DNA of 28,569 bases from CAG-632 sp963626805 (lineage in GTDB: Bacteria; Bacillota; Clostridia; Lachnospirales; Lachnospiraceae), in NCBI GenBank assembly GCA_963626805.1, contig CAVFXS010000043.1, positions 1 through 28,569 on the forward strand, read 5' to 3'. A program made the translations under genes and the position numbers. Shown here piece by piece: positions 1-6,242 of this stretch (the stretch's first letter is position 1; every line of letters begins with the position of its first letter). Under the pieces are notes generated by a model. It ran no database searches and was not told the origin of the DNA. It worked only from the letters and a program-made list of their open reading frames with translations.

Positions 1-54
1 GTACGGTGGTGTGGGAGGTCGGTAGATAAAATAATTATCTACCTCCTACCCGAT
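1..54 (+). mobile_element. 3' end of a group II intron (domain V tail and domain VI), cut by the window edge
   Basis: The first bases (GTACGGT) look like the 3' strand of a group II intron domain V. They are followed by a domain VI-like hairpin: GGTAGATAA at 21-29, loop AATAA, TTATCTACC at 35-43. The lower stem pairs GGGAGG (14-19) with CCTaCCC, leaving one unpaired A near position 48. A bulged adenosine a few bases before the 3' end is the hallmark branch point of domain VI, and the element then ends in CGAT(T), a usual type of intron 3' end. The reverse-transcriptase/maturase gene would lie in domain IV, before the start of the window, so it cannot be seen. The family assignment rests on recognised sequence style and the bulged-A hairpin. 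The exact 3' boundary (53-55) is uncertain. Confidence 0.68.
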
Positions 55-650
55 TGCGCGATGGTTGTCTCGCGATACGGAAACCATCATGACAGAGAAA
101 CCATCGTAGCGGAGAAGGCGTCGGTGATAGATGATATCCTTTTCCAGAGATATAGGAAATTGTGCAGGCTGGCGATGTGACTGCCGTCCCACGATACAGG
201 CAGCAGTGCAGGACGCGCTTTCGCTCAAATCGGAACATAGCGGCACATAAGATGCCAGAGAACGGCATCTAAGTGCCGATGTTCCTACATGGTCCTGCCA
301 CTTGCTCCTGTATCTTGGGACTGGTTGAAGAATGCACAGTTTTAACATCTGTCATGTGCAGGACTGACAAAAGGTTGTACAGGATTATCATCTGCTGTGA
401 TAAAGAATTAGTAGGACAGGAAGATGAATATAGAGCCTTCAGGTAACCAGCGTTCGGAGCAAATGATGATTCTATGAAGGGACGTTTGCACCCGCCGGTA
501 CTTAATGAGTGCGAAGCACGAATTTAGTATCCGCTGCGAGGGGCAAATTAGCGGGAGCGGTCCCGGAATAGAACCATCATGGCAGAGAACGCGTGACCCA
601 CAATGCAATCACCGTCCTACTACACAGGGCACAGTGCAGGAACCATCCCT
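55..650 (+). ncRNA. Candidate large structured non-coding RNA (~590 nt), family unknown
   Basis: No open frame here resembles a protein, but exact complementary segments are dense and nest properly. A closing helix pairs GATGGTT (60-66) with AACCATC (641-647). TAGTAGGAC (409-417) pairs with GTCCTACTA (614-622). GCAGGAC (208-214) pairs with GTCCTGC (292-298) around a small GCG/CGC hairpin (215-224) and a 20-bp stacked hairpin (232-285, loop AGAGAAC). TCCTGTA (306-312) pairs with TACAGGA (378-384) around TGCACA/TGTGCA (333-338/355-360). Further hairpins are TTATCA/TGATAA (385-403), GTGC/GCAC (509-519) inside GGTACT/AGTATCC, and CGGGA/TCCCG (552-565). Loops are A-rich when read on the + strand, which favours that strand, but this is not proven. 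Size and 5'-3' closure recall the ornate RNAs ROOL, GOLLD and OLE. I cannot match it to any of them by sequence. No promoter or U-tract terminator was identified. Confidence 0.5.
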
Positions 651-657
651 TCCCGGA

Positions 658-686
658 TTGATAATTTTCCGGAAATGGGGTAATAT
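658..686 (+). promoter_or_regulatory. Sigma-A-type promoter for the GNAT gene
   Basis: TTGATA (658-663), a 17-bp spacer and TAATAT (681-686) form a plausible promoter that would start transcription near 693. A perfect hairpin, TTCCATA/TATGGAA (703-709/717-723), would lie in the 5' leader of the acetyltransferase mRNA. The -10 matches consensus at four of six bases. Confidence 0.5.
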
Positions 687-768
687 AAGGGCAACTCATG
701 ATTCCATATGGAAACAGTATGGAATATATGGGCATGAAAACAAGCTACATAGAAGTGAGGTATGACCG

Positions 769-1227
769 GTGGAAGTTGTAGAATACAGAAAAGAGTATAA
801 ACCTTATTTTATTCAGTTTAATACAGATTGGATCACAGATAATTTCGGACATCTGGAGGCAGATGATTTCCGGATCTTTGATGCAATTGATCAGATGGTG
901 GAGGATGGTGCTATGATCTACTTTGCAGTGGAGAACGGAGAAGTACTGGCTACCTGCATGACGCATTGGATGGAGGGAGATAACTGGGAGATGTGTAAGC
1001 TGGCATCGAATAAGCATGTCCCGCATAAGGGGGCTGGGTCAGCCGTATTTCAGGCAGCCATGCAGTATGCGATTGCACATGGAGCCGGACGATTATTTAT
1101 GATCTCGAACAGCCGATTGAAGCCGGCGCTTCATATCTATGAGAAATACGGATTTCAGGAAGTGAAGCTGAATGACTATGAATATGAACGCGGAGATATT
1201 GCATTTGAATACGTAGTTCCCCGGTAA
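769..1227 (+). CDS. GNAT family N-acetyltransferase
   Basis: A protein of 152 residues with the fold signature of Gcn5-related acetyltransferases, which move an acetyl group from acetyl-CoA to an amine of a small molecule or protein. The acetyl-CoA binding motif A is around residues 80-90 (HVPHKGAGSAVFQAA), matching the family pattern Q/R-x-x-G-x-G/A loosely. The C-terminal part (HIYEKYGFQEV) matches motif B, which commonly reads 'lYeklGF'. A GTG start at 769 is chosen because GTGAGG at 755-760 is well placed; the nearby ATG at 762 is in another frame. It is the full length expected for a one-domain GNAT. The substrate cannot be told from the sequence, and neighbours give no clue. Confidence 0.85.
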   Translation: MEVVEYRKEYKPYFIQFNTDWITDNFGHLEADDFRIFDAIDQMVEDGAMIYFAVENGEVLATCMTHWMEGDNWEMCKLASNKHVPHKGAGSAVFQAAMQYAIAHGAGRLFMISNSRLKPALHIYEKYGFQEVKLNDYEYERGDIAFEYVVPR

Positions 1228-1292
1228 GGGACACCGAGATAAATTATGCATATATTATATTATACCTGAATATTGAAAGGATGGAATAATAT

Positions 1293-2144
1293 ATGGCACA
1301 GTTTACCAATCAGGCACAACTCCGATATGGAGATACCGTTGCCAATTCAAATATTGCAGTTGGTGAAATTCTGGAGGTTCTGGCAGTTGCTAAGAAAGCA
1401 GTAAAGGACACCTACAGACAGAAGGATGCAGTGACCTACATTATCAGCATTGTAAATTCCGGAACGACGGCCGTTACCGGAGTTACGATTTCTGATAACC
1501 TGGGTGAATATGCATATGGAACCGGAACTCTGGTGCCGCTGGATTATGTGGCAGGCACAACCAGATACTATGTCAACGGTGTTCTGCAGGCCACACCTGC
1601 GGTGACAGCCGGACCACCGCTTGCGATTACCGGAATCACTATCCCGGCTGGTGGCAATGTGATCGTAGTATATGAGGCAGACCTGAACCAGTATGCACCG
1701 TTAGGAGAGGAAGCTGAGATTACAAATACCGTTACCGTTTCCGGCGGAGGCATTACACCGATCACCGCACAGGAAACCATACAGGTAGAAATGGAGCCGC
1801 TTCTTACCATTACAAAATCAGTCAGTCCGGTTCCGGTTACAGAAAACGGAACTCTGACTTATACATTTGTAATTCAGAATTTCGGCAATACAGCGGCAAC
1901 GGTTGAAACCGGTGCAGTAGTAACGGATACCTTTGATCCGATTCTGAAGGATCTGACCGTGTCCTATAACGGAACCGCTTGGACGGAGCCGACAGAGTAC
2001 ACCTATAATGAGACAACCGGTGAGTTCGCAACGGTAGCCGGACAGATCACAGTGCCTGCCGCAACGTATACGCAGGATGCAGAAACCGGAGCGTGGATTA
2101 CAACTCCGGGTGTAGGAACCCTGATCGTAACAGGAACCGTATAG
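1293..2144 (+). CDS. DUF11-type repeat protein (surface or spore-associated structural protein)
   Basis: A 283-residue protein rich in Thr, Val, Gly and Pro with two Ig-like segments of the DUF11/'conserved repeat domain' kind. The first is about residues 35-165 (DAVTYIISIVNSGTTAVTGV, then SDNLGEY). The second is about 168-283 (PLLTITKSVSPVPV, then TLTYTFVIQNFGN and DTFDP). The text 'ltY.i.v.N.G...a..v.vtD.lp' is typical of DUF11, seen in cell-surface proteins of Firmicutes. There is no N-terminal signal peptide, membrane anchor or sortase signal, which is unusual for an exported member and fits either release from a mother cell or export by an unknown route. The ATG at 1293 follows GAAAGGA (1275-1281). 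A strong terminator follows, so it appears to be monocistronic or downstream of the GNAT gene. Function is inferred from domain style only. Confidence 0.7.
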   Translation: MAQFTNQAQLRYGDTVANSNIAVGEILEVLAVAKKAVKDTYRQKDAVTYIISIVNSGTTAVTGVTISDNLGEYAYGTGTLVPLDYVAGTTRYYVNGVLQATPAVTAGPPLAITGITIPAGGNVIVVYEADLNQYAPLGEEAEITNTVTVSGGGITPITAQETIQVEMEPLLTITKSVSPVPVTENGTLTYTFVIQNFGNTAATVETGAVVTDTFDPILKDLTVSYNGTAWTEPTEYTYNETTGEFATVAGQITVPAATYTQDAETGAWITTPGVGTLIVTGTV

Positions 2145-2160
2145 AAGTTATAACGAAAGG

Positions 2161-2191
2161 GATTGCAGTGCGGGAGCATTGCAATCTTTTT
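2161..2191 (+). terminator. Rho-independent terminator after the DUF11 gene
   Basis: GATTGCAGTGC (2161-2171), loop GGGA, GCATTGCAATC (2176-2186) make an 11-bp stem with one G-U pair, followed by a T run. Confidence 0.9.
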
Positions 2192-2298
2192 CGTTAGGAT
2201 GACGGGAAAAACGCAGATTACATATATATGGAAGGCGTAATAGGATAAGCCTATAACCAAAGGATGGAAACATTTATAACCGGATTTTAAAATACAGG

Positions 2299-2327
2299 TT
2301 GACAATAGAGGATTGGCGGTTTATAAT
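2299..2327 (+). promoter_or_regulatory. Consensus sigma-A promoter of the cysK leader
   Basis: A perfect TTGACA (2299-2304), 17-bp spacer and perfect TATAAT (2322-2327). Transcription would begin near 2334, giving a 300-nt leader before cysK. A fully consensus promoter suggests that control is exerted after initiation, in the leader. Confidence 0.92.
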
Positions 2328-2392
2328 TCAAAACATAGAAAACATATTAATCCTATTAACATACTAGGAATAAGAGAAAGGAGACAATGCTT

Positions 2393-2500
2393 ATGAAATT
2401 AAACGCAGATTACGGAAGAAAGGATTTATCGGTACAGATGTGTTGTTGCTGTCAGATGGTGAATGGAAATCGTGCAATGATTTCATATGAATTGTCATGA
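2393..2500 (+). CDS. Cysteine-run leader peptide upstream of cysK
   Basis: A 35-codon open frame with a good ribosome site (AAAGGAG, 2377-2383) nine bases before the ATG at 2393; another in-frame ATG at 2387 is too close to that site. The peptide begins MKLNADYGRKDLSVQM and then has four consecutive Cys codons (TGT TGT TGC TGT, 2441-2452), followed by QMVNGNRAMISYELS and a TGA stop. A run of codons for the pathway's end product, in a short translated leader before the biosynthetic gene, is the classic layout of ribosome-mediated attenuation (as in trp, his and leu leaders). Cys-rich upstream peptides are known before sulfur genes in mycobacteria. I know of none in Clostridia, but I could not search. 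The regulatory role is inferred. Confidence 0.8.
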   Translation: MKLNADYGRKDLSVQMCCCCQMVNGNRAMISYELS

Positions 2501-2620
2501 ACATGCACAGAGCAGGAAAGCAGAACGAACGATAATCGAAGATAAAATACGATGGAAAAGAAGCACATACAATCGTATAATAGAAATACAACAGACAACT
2601 AAAATAAAAACGATAATTAC
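2442..2620 (+). promoter_or_regulatory. Possible attenuator structures in the cysK leader
   Basis: Three complementarities were seen. GTGCAATGA (2472-2480) pairs with TCAT (2495-2498) and TGCAC (2504-2508), forming a stem that covers the end of the leader peptide. ATACGAT (2547-2553) pairs perfectly with ATCGTAT (2572-2578). The Cys codons themselves (2442-2446 plus 2449-2452) can pair with ACAGACAAC (2591-2599), about 20 bases before the cysK ribosome site, with a 2-nt bulge. A ribosome stalled on Cys codons would block the last pairing. No U-tract terminator and no clear anti-Shine-Dalgarno segment were seen, so the mechanism (translational, RNA stability or factor-dependent termination) is open. 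Confidence 0.4.
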
Positions 2621-2633
2621 GGAGGTAAATGAT

Positions 2634-3569
2634 ATGAGTCAGATTAAAGAAAGTGCATTGGAATTAATTGGAGGAACCCCATTATTGAACGCAAGCAGAT
2701 ATGCAAAGAAGGCAGGAGCAGAGAATGCTACCATTCTTGCAAAGCTGGAGTATCTGAATCCGGCAGGATCTGTAAAGGATAGAATTGCTCTTGCAATGAT
2801 CGAGGATGCAGAGAAGAAGGGCCTGTTAAAGGAAGGCGCAACCATCATCGAGCCAACCAGCGGTAACACCGGTATCGGTCTGGCAGCCGTTGCAGCAGCC
2901 AAGGGATATAAGGCAATCTTAACACTGCCTGAGACCATGAGTGTTGAACGTAGAAATCTGTTAAAGGCATATGGTGCAGAGCTGGTTCTGACAGAAGGTG
3001 CTAAGGGTATGAAGGGTGCGATCGCAAAGGCAGATGAGCTGGCAAAGGAGATTCCGGGTGCTGTTATTTTAGGTCAGTTCGTAAATCCGGCGAACCCAGC
3101 CGTTCATAAAGCAACTACCGGTCCTGAGATCTGGGATCAGACCGATGGAAAGGTAGATATTTTTGTAGCCGGTGTAGGGACAGGCGGAACGATCACAGGT
3201 GTTGGCGAATACTTAAAGAGCCAGAATCCGGATGTTAAGATCGTGGCAGTAGAGCCTGCAGGCAGCCCGGTTCTGTCAACCGGTAAGCCGGGTGCACATA
3301 AGATTCAGGGGATTGGTGCCGGATTTGTACCGGATGTATTGAATACAAAGATTTATGATGAGATCATTCCGATTGAGAATGAGGATGCATTTGCAGAGGG
3401 GAAGGCATTCGCAGTCAGCGAGGGTATTCTGGTTGGTATTTCTTCCGGTGCCGCATTAAAGGCTGCTACCATTCTGGCAAACAGACCGGAGAACAAGGGC
3501 AAGACCATTGTTGCATTGCTTCCGGATTCCGGTGACCGGTATTTATCTACCCCATTATTCAGCAACTAG
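2634..3569 (+). CDS. cysK: Cysteine synthase (O-acetylserine sulfhydrylase)
   Basis: A 311-residue cytoplasmic PLP enzyme that makes L-cysteine from O-acetyl-L-serine and sulfide. The PLP lysine is K48 in NPAGSVKDR, the substrate-binding loop TSGNTG lies near residue 78, the PLP phosphate loop GTGGTITG near 180, and the C-terminal PDSGDRYLST is diagnostic of CysK. Length is normal for the family. The start at 2634 follows GGAGGT (2621-2626) and yields the usual N-terminus (MSQIKESALELIGGTPL). The frame is open back to an ATG at 2487 that overlaps the leader peptide, but that extension does not look like the family. It sits alone between its own promoter and a terminator; the Cys-coding leader peptide suggests feedback by cysteine supply. 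Confidence 0.96.
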   Translation: MSQIKESALELIGGTPLLNASRYAKKAGAENATILAKLEYLNPAGSVKDRIALAMIEDAEKKGLLKEGATIIEPTSGNTGIGLAAVAAAKGYKAILTLPETMSVERRNLLKAYGAELVLTEGAKGMKGAIAKADELAKEIPGAVILGQFVNPANPAVHKATTGPEIWDQTDGKVDIFVAGVGTGGTITGVGEYLKSQNPDVKIVAVEPAGSPVLSTGKPGAHKIQGIGAGFVPDVLNTKIYDEIIPIENEDAFAEGKAFAVSEGILVGISSGAALKAATILANRPENKGKTIVALLPDSGDRYLSTPLFSN

Positions 3570-3655
3570 GATCAGCTGCTGGCTGATGCAGATAAAGCAC
3601 GGATAAAGTATAGATCAAGTACAGATCGTATACAAATAAATTTATAGTACAATTC

Positions 3656-3701
3656 ACAGAGACTTTGGTTACAGCTTGTGCCCGGAGTCTCTGTTTTTTT
3701 T
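3656..3701 (+). terminator. Rho-independent terminator of cysK
   Basis: ACAGAGACT (3656-3664) pairs perfectly with AGTCTCTGT (3686-3694), followed directly by a run of eight T. The 21-base loop is long. Confidence 0.92.
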
Positions 3702-3775
3702 ATGTGGTACGCAGATATGTATTAATCGGTATATGCTATAGAAAATAGCTATTGCAAGCCATAGGAAAGCAATAT

Positions 3776-3804
3776 TTCCGTAATTCATATCAAGATAGTA
3801 TACT
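3776..3804 (+). promoter_or_regulatory. Likely promoter of the SGNH hydrolase gene
   Basis: TATACT at 3799-3804 is a good -10. The matching -35 after a 17-bp spacer is TTCCGT (3776-3781), which is weak. Confidence 0.45.
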
Positions 3805-3834
3805 ATAGAAAGAAAATAAAGAGAGGTGACAAAG

Positions 3835-4494
3835 ATGAGACAAATCGTATGCTTTGGCGATTCAAATACATATGGACTGATACCGAAAGAAGGAGGAAGA
3901 TACCCATGGGGTGTCCGCTGGACCAGTCGACTGAATGAAAGACTGGGACTTGACCGGTATCGGGTGGTAGAGGAAGGACTGTGCGGCAGAACGACCATCT
4001 TTGATGATCTCTTTCGTGAGAACCGGAACGGCAGTAAATGGATTTCCGGTGTTGTGGAGACCAGCGGAGAATCCGATCTGATCATTGTGATGCTCGGCAC
4101 CAATGATTGTAAGACGGCGTATGGAGCGTCTGCAGAGCTGATCGGAAAAGGAGTCCGGAAAATCATACATCTGATCCGGCAGTATGCGGGAACCAGTGAG
4201 ATCCTTCTGATCTCGCCGATCCATCTGGGAGAACAGGTGTGGAAGCCGGAATACGATCCGGAGTTCTCAACGGCTTCGGTTCAGGTGTCCAAAGAGCTGG
4301 CAGGAGTTTACAGACGGATTGCAGCAGAAGAGCAGGTGCATTTCCTGGCTGCTTCCGAGTATGCAAAACCAAGTGAAACAGACCAGGAACACCTGAATGA
4401 AGAAGGGCATAGAAAGCTCGCGGATGCCGTGTATGAAAAGGTTTGTGGAATCCTGGAGCATAAATCCGTGATTTATAATCGCTTTAGTGCGTAA
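3835..4494 (+). CDS. SGNH/GDSL-family hydrolase (arylesterase-like)
   Basis: A 219-residue serine hydrolase of the SGNH superfamily, which cleaves esters of small acyl groups. Block I (FGDSNTYG, near residue 6-13) holds the nucleophile Ser, block III is GTNDC near residue 88, and block V is DQEHLNEEGH near the C-terminus, supplying the Asp and His. The segment WISGVVETSGESDLIIVMLG before block III and the overall length resemble the Mycobacterium arylesterase/acyltransferase subgroup. No signal peptide, so it is cytoplasmic. The ATG at 3835 is preferred over the upstream GTG at 3826 because GAGAGGTG (3821-3828) is correctly spaced only for the former. It converges on hcp with a 33-bp gap and no obvious terminator between them. 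Substrate unknown. Confidence 0.85.
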   Translation: MRQIVCFGDSNTYGLIPKEGGRYPWGVRWTSRLNERLGLDRYRVVEEGLCGRTTIFDDLFRENRNGSKWISGVVETSGESDLIIVMLGTNDCKTAYGASAELIGKGVRKIIHLIRQYAGTSEILLISPIHLGEQVWKPEYDPEFSTASVQVSKELAGVYRRIAAEEQVHFLAASEYAKPSETDQEHLNEEGHRKLADAVYEKVCGILEHKSVIYNRFSA

Positions 4495-4527
4495 TGTTAG
4501 CGCACAGAGACTGACGGGAAGTGACGC

Positions 4528-6102
4528 CTAGCCGCGGCCGAGAATCGCATCCAGATCCTGCTCCGGAGCGGTGGTCGGATGCAGATTGTAGGTATCCACC
4601 AGGAATTTTACAACAGTCTCTGATAAGAAGGCGGGCAGGGTCGGACCGAGATAAATGTCCCGGATTCCCAGCGAAAGCAGCGTTAACAGGATGCATACCG
4701 CCTTTTGCTCATACCATGAGAGAACGAGTGTCAGAGGCAGATCGTTGACTTCACAGTCAAAAGCATCCGCCAGCGCCAGAGCAACTTGGATGGCACTATA
4801 GGAATCATTGCACTGTCCCATATCCAGAATCCGTGGAATGCCGTCGATTTCACCGAGATCCAGATCATTGAAGCGATACTTGCCACAGGCAAGGGTCAGA
4901 ACCAGAGAATCCATCGGTGTCTGTTTTACAAATTCTGTATAATAATTTCTTCCAGGATGCGCACCGTCGCAGCCGCCAACCAGAAAGATATGCTTAATAG
5001 TTCCTTTTTTAATAGAAGAAATAATCTGCTCGGCATGGGCCAGAACAGACCCATGTGCAAAGCCGGTTGTCAGAATGTGACCGCCGTTGATGCCGCTCAT
5101 ACTGCGATCATGCTCATAGCCGCCGAGCTGCTTGGCATGTCGGATAATTTCAGAGAAGTCCTTGTGACCGTCTGCATCGGCGGCGATGTGCCGCAGGCCT
5201 TCATAGCCGACTACCGAGGTAGTGTAGATACGATCCTGATAGCTTGGACGCTGTGGCATCAGACAGTTGGTTGTGAACAGTACCGGTGCCGGAATATTTT
5301 CAAACTCTGTCTGCTGGCTCTGCCATGCAGTGCCGAAGTTACCGGCAAGATGTGCATATTTGTTCAGCCCCGGATAGCCGTGGGCCGGCAGCATTTCACA
5401 ATGCGTGTAGACATTGACTCCGGTTCCCTCCGTCTGCTCTAACAGATCATTCAGATCCTTTAAATCGTGACCGGACACTACAATAAACGGGCCCTTACGA
5501 ATATCCGTATGCACGCGGGTCGGCACCGGGGTACCGAAAGACTCTGTGTTCGCCTGATCCAGCAGCTCCATACATTTGAAATTCACGTTGCCAAATTCTA
5601 AAATCAGGGCAATCCATTCCTCCGGGGTGTGAGTCCGGTTGATTTCACAGAGTCCCTTGTAGAACCATTTGATAACGGTCTTATCGGTATATCCGAGATT
5701 CATCGCATGATGGGCATAGGCGGACATTCCCTTCAGTCCGAACAGCAGAGTGGAGCGCAGAGAGACGACATCATTGCCGCCCTCCCAGAGGGATATGACC
5801 GGGAACTCTTGACTTCCGACCAGACACTTCCGTTCTTTTATGACATGCTTTTTATAGGCATTGATCGCATGATCATCGAAATTCACATTGGTAAGGGTTG
5901 TGAACAGACCGTCGATCAGCAGGCGGTCTGTGACTCTGGAATGACGTCCCTCGGACCTGGCGGTCTCTGCCAGGCGAATCAGTTCCTGGATCAGCTCGTC
6001 CTGCAGGTCAGCTGTGGATGGCTGCTTTCCGCAGACTCCGGTATTCACACAGGCCTTATTTCCGGCGGCCTGCTGGCATTGAAAACAAAACATATTTGAC
6101 AT
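4528..6102 (-). CDS. hcp: Hybrid cluster protein (hydroxylamine/NO reductase)
   Basis: A 524-residue cytoplasmic Fe-S protein that carries a [4Fe-4S] cluster and a hybrid Fe-S-O cluster. It protects anaerobes from nitric oxide and reduces hydroxylamine to ammonia in vitro. The N-terminal cluster cysteines are C6, C9, C18 and C24 (MFCFQCQQ, ending GVCG). Conserved hybrid-cluster segments include VYTHCEMLPAHGYP, LFTTNCLMP, HIFLVGGCDGAHPGRNYY and LACGKYRF. The start is set at MSNMFCF, directly after AGGAGG (6110-6115); an upstream in-frame extension is unlikely. The family ranges around 520-555 residues, so it is full length. The gene is divergent from a LacI-type regulator, and the shared 140-bp gap contains a repeated ATGTTCCGGA. 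No Hcr reductase gene is adjacent, so its electron donor is unknown. Confidence 0.96.
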   Translation of the reverse strand: MSNMFCFQCQQAAGNKACVNTGVCGKQPSTADLQDELIQELIRLAETARSEGRHSRVTDRLLIDGLFTTLTNVNFDDHAINAYKKHVIKERKCLVGSQEFPVISLWEGGNDVVSLRSTLLFGLKGMSAYAHHAMNLGYTDKTVIKWFYKGLCEINRTHTPEEWIALILEFGNVNFKCMELLDQANTESFGTPVPTRVHTDIRKGPFIVVSGHDLKDLNDLLEQTEGTGVNVYTHCEMLPAHGYPGLNKYAHLAGNFGTAWQSQQTEFENIPAPVLFTTNCLMPQRPSYQDRIYTTSVVGYEGLRHIAADADGHKDFSEIIRHAKQLGGYEHDRSMSGINGGHILTTGFAHGSVLAHAEQIISSIKKGTIKHIFLVGGCDGAHPGRNYYTEFVKQTPMDSLVLTLACGKYRFNDLDLGEIDGIPRILDMGQCNDSYSAIQVALALADAFDCEVNDLPLTLVLSWYEQKAVCILLTLLSLGIRDIYLGPTLPAFLSETVVKFLVDTYNLHPTTAPEQDLDAILGRG

Positions 6103-6121
6103 TTTAAATCCTCCTGAATTA

Positions 6122-6127
6122 AGTATA
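6122..6127 (-). promoter_or_regulatory. Possible -10 of hcp with a weak -35
   Basis: On the reverse strand TATACT lies 20 bases before the hcp start. No good -35 is found 16-18 bp upstream. Instead a copy of the CCGGA-centred repeat (6136-6145) occupies that place, which would fit a promoter controlled by a bound regulator. Confidence 0.35.
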
Positions 6128-6135
6128 TTGGAAGT

Positions 6136-6191
6136 ATGTTCCGGAGCAGGATAAAATATACGGCTAAATGACAGCTTGACCATGTTCCGGA
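6136..6191. repeat. Direct repeat ATGTTCCGGA x2 between hcp and the LacI-type gene (candidate operators)
   Basis: ATGTTCCGGA occurs at 6136-6145 and again at 6182-6191, 46 bp apart. The second copy continues to TTCCGGAA, a palindromic core as favoured by LacI-type dimers. The first copy lies where the hcp -35 should be; the second lies in the spacer of the regulator's own promoter. Binding is inferred. Confidence 0.45.
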
Positions 6192-6204
6192 AGCTCTGTA
6201 TAAT
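6176..6204 (+). promoter_or_regulatory. Promoter of the LacI-type regulator
   Basis: TTGACC (6176-6181), 17-bp spacer, perfect TATAAT (6199-6204). The spacer contains one copy of the TTCCGGAA repeat, so autoregulation is plausible. Confidence 0.88.
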
Positions 6205-6242
6205 TTAAAATATAGGATATGCAGAGCGGAAGGAGCATTACA

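Noticed and set aside
46..348. Reverse-strand open frame of 100 codons
   Set aside because: No family resemblance; it covers the paired RNA segments and part of the intron end, and its content is explained by them.
82..647. CRISPR-like array from the recurring AACCATC segments
   Set aside because: Only 7-10 bases are shared, spacing is irregular, and no constant repeat or cas gene is present.
55..650. RNase P RNA, tmRNA, 6S RNA or retron as identity of the structured region
   Set aside because: None of the signature segments of these RNAs was seen, and no reverse transcriptase lies beside it in the window.
505..765. Forward open frame of 86 codons
   Set aside because: Runs through hairpins and the promoter of the next gene; no ribosome site and no protein-like pattern.
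2487..2633. ATG at 2487 as the true cysK start
   Set aside because: The added residues are unlike the family, and the ATG at 2634 has a much better ribosome site.
2334..2634. T-box or SAM riboswitch in the cysK leader
   Set aside because: No T-box sequence, specifier-loop arrangement or terminator, and no SAM-type core; the translated Cys leader explains the region better.
4786..5442. Forward open frame of 218 codons opposite hcp
   Set aside because: It is the antisense of a strongly conserved enzyme; low complexity of codon positions and no ribosome site.
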